Assembly (NCBI GenBank): GCA_947505885.1
Contig: CANNMN010000018.1
Location: forward strand, 1 to 12,617
DNA length: 12,617 bases
DNA from: Rickettsiales bacterium
Lineage (GTDB): Bacteria > Pseudomonadota > Alphaproteobacteria > Rickettsiales > UBA1997
Reading direction: 5' to 3'
The translations under genes and the position numbers were made by a program. A model generated the notes under the pieces. The model ran no database searches and was not told the DNA's origin. It saw only the letters and a list, made by a program, of their open reading frames with translations. This document shows, piece after piece, positions 8,995 through 12,617 of the stretch. Positions within the stretch are counted from its first letter, which is position 1. Each line of letters opens with the position of its first letter.

Positions 8995-9384
8995 ATGTCT
9001 GACGAAACAAAAACACAAAGTTTTGCTGATAAATACGCTAGCAAGAAAACAACTTTTACTTCGCAAGCCCTTGAAAGTAAAAATCCAGAACCAACTAAAA
9101 CTTTTTCTGAGATATCTCAGAAAGACCCCTCTAATCTCAAACAGGTAGATCCTAAAAAGAAAATGCAAGCCGAACTAATTTATCTCGTGAAAGGAATCGA
9201 TGCCGGACGTAATGCTTGGTATTATGTTTTGGTTGAACGTCTTAAGTTACAACTCTTCCTCAAGGCTTTAAATGATGAAATTATTCATCTCGAAAATTAC
9301 GGGAATATTCTCTACTCAGCCTACGGAGACGAGCCTTCTGATGATATCACAGTTAAGCTAAAAGAAGAATACGGAATCGAATAA
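8995..9384 (+). CDS. Conserved-looking hypothetical protein, 129 residues
   Basis: Not recognised. The first 57 or so residues are polar and rich in Ser, Thr, Lys and Pro, probably disordered. From residue 57 a denser, probably helical domain begins (MQAELIYLVKGIDAGRNAWY), with aromatic pairs and a final KLKEEYGIE. There is no signal peptide or membrane segment, so it is probably cytoplasmic or a peripheral membrane partner. It begins three bases after the lipoprotein stop and ends ten bases before ctpA. That spacing and the compact C-terminal domain support a real gene cotranscribed with an envelope protease. A competing frame at 8957-9148 is a shadow. Function unknown. Confidence 0.82.
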   Translation: MSDETKTQSFADKYASKKTTFTSQALESKNPEPTKTFSEISQKDPSNLKQVDPKKKMQAELIYLVKGIDAGRNAWYYVLVERLKLQLFLKALNDEIIHLENYGNILYSAYGDEPSDDITVKLKEEYGIE

Positions 9385-9394
9385 TTTTTCTAAA

Positions 9395-10708
9395 TTGAAA
9401 TTCCTAAAAACACCTTCAATCGTTGCTCTATCTATCTTTGTTGGCTTTCTTTCCGCTTTGTCTTTTTCGCAGATTGAGCTCAAGCCAATCAAATTTGATT
9501 ACAAGGCCCCAACAAATCAGAAAGAGTTTTTAGATGAGGTGATTGCGCGAGTTAAAAAAGATTACGTCGAAGAAAGAACCGATCGACAGCTTGCTGAAGC
9601 TGGCGCCGCAGGCATTCTTTCTTCTCTCGATCCCCACTCTTCTTACTTGAATGAAGATTTACTTAAAGAAATGCAGGTGCAGACCAAGGGCGAGTTTGGC
9701 GGTTTAGGAGTTGAGATTACGATGGATATGTCGGTGGTAAAAGTGGTTTCAGCCATTGAAGACACGCCAGCCTTTAAAGCTGACATTAAGTCCGGTGATT
9801 ATATTTCTAAGGTTGATGGAAAAAATGTAATTGGTCTTTCGATAGAAGAGGTGGTGAAGAAATTGCGCGGCAAACCAGGAACCAATGTAAAGATTACAAT
9901 TTTGCGCAAGGGCGAAAAAGCCGCTCTCGAAAAAACTCTTACTCGTCAGATAATCAAAGTTAAAGCAGTTAAATCAGCGAAGTTCAAAGACGTTATCTAC
10001 ATTAAAATTAATACCTTCTCCGAGCAGGCATATTCTGGACTTGAAGCTGAGGTGAAAAAACTAAAAGCACAAATTGGTGAGAAAAATCTTAAAGGCTTGG
10101 TGCTTGATTTGCGCAACGATCCAGGCGGGCTTTTAGATCAAGCAATTAGAGTCAGCGATGCTTTTTTAAGTAAGGGCAAACTCATAGTTTCGATTAAAGG
10201 TCGCGATGCTGAATCGAAAGAATACCTCGACGAAGTTGATGAAAATCTTGTACCGAATTTACCAGTTGTGGTCTTAATCAATGAAGGATCCGCATCAGCT
10301 TCCGAGATCGTTGCCGGTGCATTACAAGATCATAAACGAGCTGTAGTAATGGGGGTTAGATCTTTCGGTAAAGGTTCAGTTCAAACTGTAATTCCGCTTG
10401 AAAAAAACCATGGCGCATTGCGATTAACCACTTCTCTTTATTACACGCCAAGTGGTAAATCAATTCAGGCTCATGGCATTGAGCCAGACATTGAAGTGAT
10501 AGGTGCCAAGATCGAAAAATTACTGCCACCGGATCGTGATTCAGAGGCTGACCTGAAAGGTCACATTCAACTTCAGCAAGCGATTGAAGAGGCAAAAAAA
10601 GAAAAATTAAGCGACGATAATCTAGATATTTACGGACAAGATTACCAACTCGCACGCGCGATCGATCTGGTGCGCGGAGTCAATGTTTACAGCTCTATTG
10701 CAAAATGA
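9395..10708 (+). CDS. ctpA: Carboxy-terminal processing protease CtpA (peptidase S41)
   Basis: 437 residues, the usual CtpA length. The start is TTG at 9395; the leader CTAAA has no Shine-Dalgarno sequence. An uncleaved anchor or signal helix (residues 8-25) places the enzyme in the periplasm. A PDZ domain spans about 95-172 (GGLGVEI, IKSGDYISKVDGK). The protease core has LVLDLRNDPGGLLDQA, then NEGSASASEIVAGAL with Ser301 and, 25 residues on, Lys326 in FGKGSVQTV: the Ser/Lys dyad of the S41 family. These enzymes trim or degrade periplasmic and outer-membrane proteins and often control wall hydrolases with an adaptor lipoprotein. Here a small lipoprotein lies upstream, and a SurA-like chaperone overlaps the 3' end by four bases (ATGA). 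Confidence 0.96.
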   Translation: MKFLKTPSIVALSIFVGFLSALSFSQIELKPIKFDYKAPTNQKEFLDEVIARVKKDYVEERTDRQLAEAGAAGILSSLDPHSSYLNEDLLKEMQVQTKGEFGGLGVEITMDMSVVKVVSAIEDTPAFKADIKSGDYISKVDGKNVIGLSIEEVVKKLRGKPGTNVKITILRKGEKAALEKTLTRQIIKVKAVKSAKFKDVIYIKINTFSEQAYSGLEAEVKKLKAQIGEKNLKGLVLDLRNDPGGLLDQAIRVSDAFLSKGKLIVSIKGRDAESKEYLDEVDENLVPNLPVVVLINEGSASASEIVAGALQDHKRAVVMGVRSFGKGSVQTVIPLEKNHGALRLTTSLYYTPSGKSIQAHGIEPDIEVIGAKIEKLLPPDRDSEADLKGHIQLQQAIEEAKKEKLSDDNLDIYGQDYQLARAIDLVRGVNVYSSIAK

Positions 10709-11625
10709 AGAGACTGTTTTTAATCGCGGTCTTCTCTTTTATTTCTTTCTCATCTCGCTCTGCTGAACCTACAGATTTTGTTGTCGCTAAAATTAACAAC
10801 AAAGCCATTGCCAGTTCAGAAGCCATAGATCGTTATCGCTTTGTTGTTCTAACTGCTAAGTTGAGTGTCAAAGAAGCTGAAGAGCAAAAAATTCTTCGTG
10901 AACAAATAATCGATAAAATGGTCGATGAAGAACTGATCAGGCAAGATGCAAAAAATCTAAAAATTGAAGCTGGCGAAAAAGAAATAACCGATGGTATCGA
11001 GCTTATAGCTTTGCAACGTAAACAAACTCCGGCACAATTCAAAGCGCTTTTGCAGCGCAATAATTTATCCTTTGAAAGCTATTCCAAGCAAGTTGAGACG
11101 GAAATTCTCTGGTCAAAAATAATCGCAGAAATCTTGCGCAGTAAGGTCAAAGTCAGCGATGTCGAGGTAAGAGAATTTTTCGAACAGCACAAATTAAACT
11201 CTGATGTTAGAAAATTTTTGCTTGCTGAAGTGTTAATTTCTCCCTCTGAAAATGCTGCTCAGCTCGCAAGTAAACTGGCGATTGAACTTAAAAGTGGTGC
11301 TGATTTTAAAACTATCGTTAAGCAATTTTCTTCGAGTGTTATTGGGGACGGAAGCGGGGAAATAGGCTGGGTGGCTCAAACAGATCTTGATTCAAAAATT
11401 TATGTCGCAATTTCAAAATTAGGGAAGGGCGACTATTCAGATTCTGTGTATTTGGCTGATGGTTACCACATTTTCAAATTAATAGACAGTCGAGTGGAAA
11501 CTAAAATCGCCGATCAAGATTTAAACGCCGCCAAAGGCATAATTTTTAATCGAAAATTGCAGAGTTTGGCGAAGGGATATTTGATGGATCTACGAAAACG
11601 CGCATTTGTAGAAATTAAGAACTAA
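10705..11625 (+). CDS. SurA-like periplasmic chaperone/PpiC-type peptidylprolyl isomerase
   Basis: 306 residues. A signal peptide MKRLFLIAVFSFISFSSRSA is probably cleaved after Ala20. A SurA N-terminal helical domain (about 24-150; VVAKINNKAIASSEAIDRYRF, LREQIIDKMVDEELIRQDA) is followed by one parvulin/rotamase domain (about 170-262) with AEVLISP, GSGEIGWV (216-223) and DGYHIFKLID. E. coli SurA has two parvulin domains, so this is a single-domain form, as in many alphaproteobacteria. The probable role is folding outer-membrane proteins in transit through the periplasm. ATGA overlap with ctpA shows translational coupling. The gene ends 98 bases before the convergent zur stop; no clear terminator is visible in that gap. 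Confidence 0.9.
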   Translation: MKRLFLIAVFSFISFSSRSAEPTDFVVAKINNKAIASSEAIDRYRFVVLTAKLSVKEAEEQKILREQIIDKMVDEELIRQDAKNLKIEAGEKEITDGIELIALQRKQTPAQFKALLQRNNLSFESYSKQVETEILWSKIIAEILRSKVKVSDVEVREFFEQHKLNSDVRKFLLAEVLISPSENAAQLASKLAIELKSGADFKTIVKQFSSSVIGDGSGEIGWVAQTDLDSKIYVAISKLGKGDYSDSVYLADGYHIFKLIDSRVETKIADQDLNAAKGIIFNRKLQSLAKGYLMDLRKRAFVEIKN

Positions 11626-11723
11626 GAACTTTCCTTCGATTGAAAAAAGCCGAAACTTATTGAGTAAGAATCTTTAGTTAAGTGATGGGCAAAAATTGTA
11701 CATTTGTGAATGCTCTCGAAGCC

Positions 11724-12176
11724 TTAGCAATTATCACATTTAAAGCTTATCTCTAAATTAACATTTCTAACATCGATGTTTTTATTTTTGCCGATATTAG
11801 CCATAGCCTTAATTATTCCTTCATCCTGAAATTCTTCAATATCCTGACATTTTTCGCATATCAAAAAACAGGAAATTTCTTCAGCCTTATTATTAAAAGA
11901 AGCAACATAAGCATTTATGGTGTTTAGTTTGTGAACCATTTTGTGTTCTATTAGAAAATCTAGAGCCCTATAAACTGTAGGAGGTTTATCAGAAAATCCT
12001 GCTTCTTTTAGTTTAGCCAAAATATCGTAGGCTCGTGCTGGTTTGTGGTTTGAAGCTGCTATTTCTAAAACTTTTTTTCTTATTGGCGTTAAATTTAAAG
12101 AGCCTTCGAGACAAATTTCTTTTGCATTTTTTACAACCCTTTTGCTGCATTCTTTGTGATTATGATTTTTTTTCAT
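11724..12176 (-). CDS. zur: Fur-family transcriptional regulator, Zur type
   Basis: 150 residues, cytoplasmic. A winged-helix DNA-binding domain contains LTPIRKKVLEI (29-39) and the Zur-type recognition block KPPTVYRALDFL (64-75), identical in this stretch to E. coli Zur, followed by VHK and NAYV. The C-terminal dimer domain keeps both structural-zinc pairs, C107-x2-C110 and C147-x2-C150. Of the four sensing-site ligands of E. coli Zur, only the His of VHK (His82) is retained by alignment; Cys becomes Ser93 and two His become Glu100 and Ala126. Cys103 and the His-rich N-terminus (NHNHKEC) could substitute. Leader A-rich, no Shine-Dalgarno sequence. It is divergent from a metal-motif gene whose promoter carries a Zur-box-like palindrome. 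Confidence 0.92.
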   Translation of the reverse strand: MKKNHNHKECSKRVVKNAKEICLEGSLNLTPIRKKVLEIAASNHKPARAYDILAKLKEAGFSDKPPTVYRALDFLIEHKMVHKLNTINAYVASFNNKAEEISCFLICEKCQDIEEFQDEGIIKAMANIGKNKNIDVRNVNLEISFKCDNC

Positions 12177-12252
12177 TTTTAACTTTTTGTTTTTTGTTAA
12201 GAGAATTTCCGTCGCAACTCTAGCCTGATAAAACTCACGGTCCCAGAAAAAG

Positions 12253-12258
12253 ATTATA
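12253..12258 (-). promoter_or_regulatory. zur: Candidate -10 box for zur
   Basis: Perfect TATAAT on the minus strand, 77 bases before the zur ATG. No recognisable -35 hexamer at 16-18 bases. The Zur-box palindrome lies about 35 bases further upstream, so direct occlusion of this promoter by Zur would be less obvious than for the divergent gene. Confidence 0.35.
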
Positions 12259-12263
12259 AATCA

Positions 12264-12293
12264 TTGACTCTGAATAAAATTAGTATTTATGTT
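12264..12293 (+). promoter_or_regulatory. Promoter of the divergent zinc-locus gene
   Basis: TTGACT (12264-12269), 18-base spacer, TATGTT (12288-12293), 40 bases before the ATG at 12333. The -35 is near consensus. The -10 directly abuts and partly overlaps the Zur-like operator, the arrangement expected for repression by Zur when zinc is plentiful. Confidence 0.6.
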
Positions 12294-12308
12294 ATGTTAT
12301 AACATTCT
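12291..12308. promoter_or_regulatory. Probable Zur operator (Zur box)
   Basis: GTTATGTTATAACATTCT contains the perfect 12-base palindrome ATGTTATAACAT (12294-12305). It closely resembles the known Zur-box core (E. coli ATGTTATA...TATAACAT; alphaproteobacterial boxes centred on TGTTATAACA). It sits between zur and the divergent gene and overlaps the latter's -10. Confidence 0.75.
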
Positions 12309-12332
12309 AATTATTTTTTAGAATCTAAAGTT

Positions 12333-12617
12333 ATGCGTATAAATTTTTCAGAAAAAAAATTAAACCTCCCGCAACGTTTCTTTCTGACTTTCTTGGCTTA
12401 GATGAAACGGCTCTTCTAGATCAAATTTTAAACAAAAAATTAATCAAAATGAACTTAGAATTAATTTTAAGTGAATTGAGAATAGTTAATTCATCCAATG
12501 CTTTTTGGCAAGCGCTGGATAGCAACTTTTCTCAAGCTTCATGCGGTCATGATCATGGACAAGGTGATGAACATTTTCACATGGCCGGAAATTTTTTAAT
12601 TGCTCAAGAAAAGATTC
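12333..12617 (+). CDS. Partial gene beside zur with His/Cys-rich metal motif; apparent frameshift near its start
   Basis: The ATG at 12333 opens MRINFSEKK but stops at a TAG after 22 codons. The frame used from 12329 onward is open to the window edge and reads PPATFLSDFLGLDETALLDQ and so on, then ...SNAFWQALDSNFSQ and the metal-binding-like ASCGHDHGQGDEHFH. The two frames meet at eight A (12352-12359): one extra A would join them into one protein. Otherwise translation could begin at the internal ATG 12449. The first part echoes the COG0523 zinc-GTPase P-loop region (P-x-T-x-LSGFLGAGKTTLL), but the nucleotide-binding GAGKT is GLDET here and what follows does not match, so identity is open. 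Location and operator suggest a zinc-regulated protein. 3' end outside the window. Confidence 0.5.

Noticed and set aside
8957..9168. Open frames on both strands over the start of the 129-residue gene
   Set aside because: Shadows of the real frame; the 8995 frame has the operon spacing and the ordered C-terminal domain.
11626..11723. Possible bidirectional terminator between the SurA-like gene and zur
   Set aside because: Only a four- to five-pair stem (CTTAT/GTAAG near 11658) with no adjoining T-run was found.

Overview
The window (12,617 bases, AT-rich, about 38% G+C by eye) is chromosomal and most likely comes from a low-GC alphaproteobacterium. The best taxonomic clues are the FabI protein, with its alphaproteobacterial N-terminal GVANNRSIAWG stretch and C-terminal MKAPDAPDLS tail, a Zur-type Fur protein with an alphaproteobacterial-style Zur box, and short palindromic repeats inserted inside coding genes, as in Rickettsia palindromic elements. 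Genes for leucine and tyrosine biosynthesis argue against a genome as reduced as Rickettsia itself. This placement is inference from motifs; no database was searched.

Layout. (1) Positions 2-1732, plus strand: the 3' part of NAD+-dependent DNA ligase ligA, entering the window at its catalytic lysine. (2) 1775-4044, minus strand: an APC-family permease followed by yaaA, overlapping by one base (TAATG). (3) 4045-4347: a 303-base gene-free stretch with a 29-base tandem repeat, a perfect 25-base inverted repeat and the intrinsic terminator of fabI. (4) 4348-8778, minus strand, read right to left: tyrA-like prephenate dehydrogenase, nagZ, leuD, a prepilin-like protein with a LamG-like body, and fabI. 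tyrA/nagZ are abutting, and leuD/prepilin share an ATGA overlap. (5) 8821-11625, plus strand: a tight envelope cluster of a 56-residue lipoprotein, a 129-residue conserved-looking protein, the S41 protease CtpA and a SurA-like PpiC chaperone. (6) 11724-12617: zur on the minus strand, divergent from a partial His/Cys-rich gene that runs off the right edge. Its promoter carries an ATGTTATAACAT palindrome that looks like a Zur operator.

Functional themes are cell-envelope upkeep (fabI fatty acid synthesis, nagZ wall recycling, CtpA and SurA periplasmic quality control, a lipoprotein, a pilin-like protein), amino acid synthesis and uptake, DNA ligation and zinc homeostasis.

The points most worth a second look are the zinc locus, the repeats and the pilin. 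At the zinc locus there is a good Zur box, a Zur protein lacking three of the four canonical sensing ligands, and a neighbour whose start is separated from its main reading frame by an A8 run. A repeat family recurs inside both ligA and tyrA in different reading frames. The pilin-LamG protein sits between leuD and fabI. No RNA genes, insertion sequences, CRISPR arrays or phage genes were seen.
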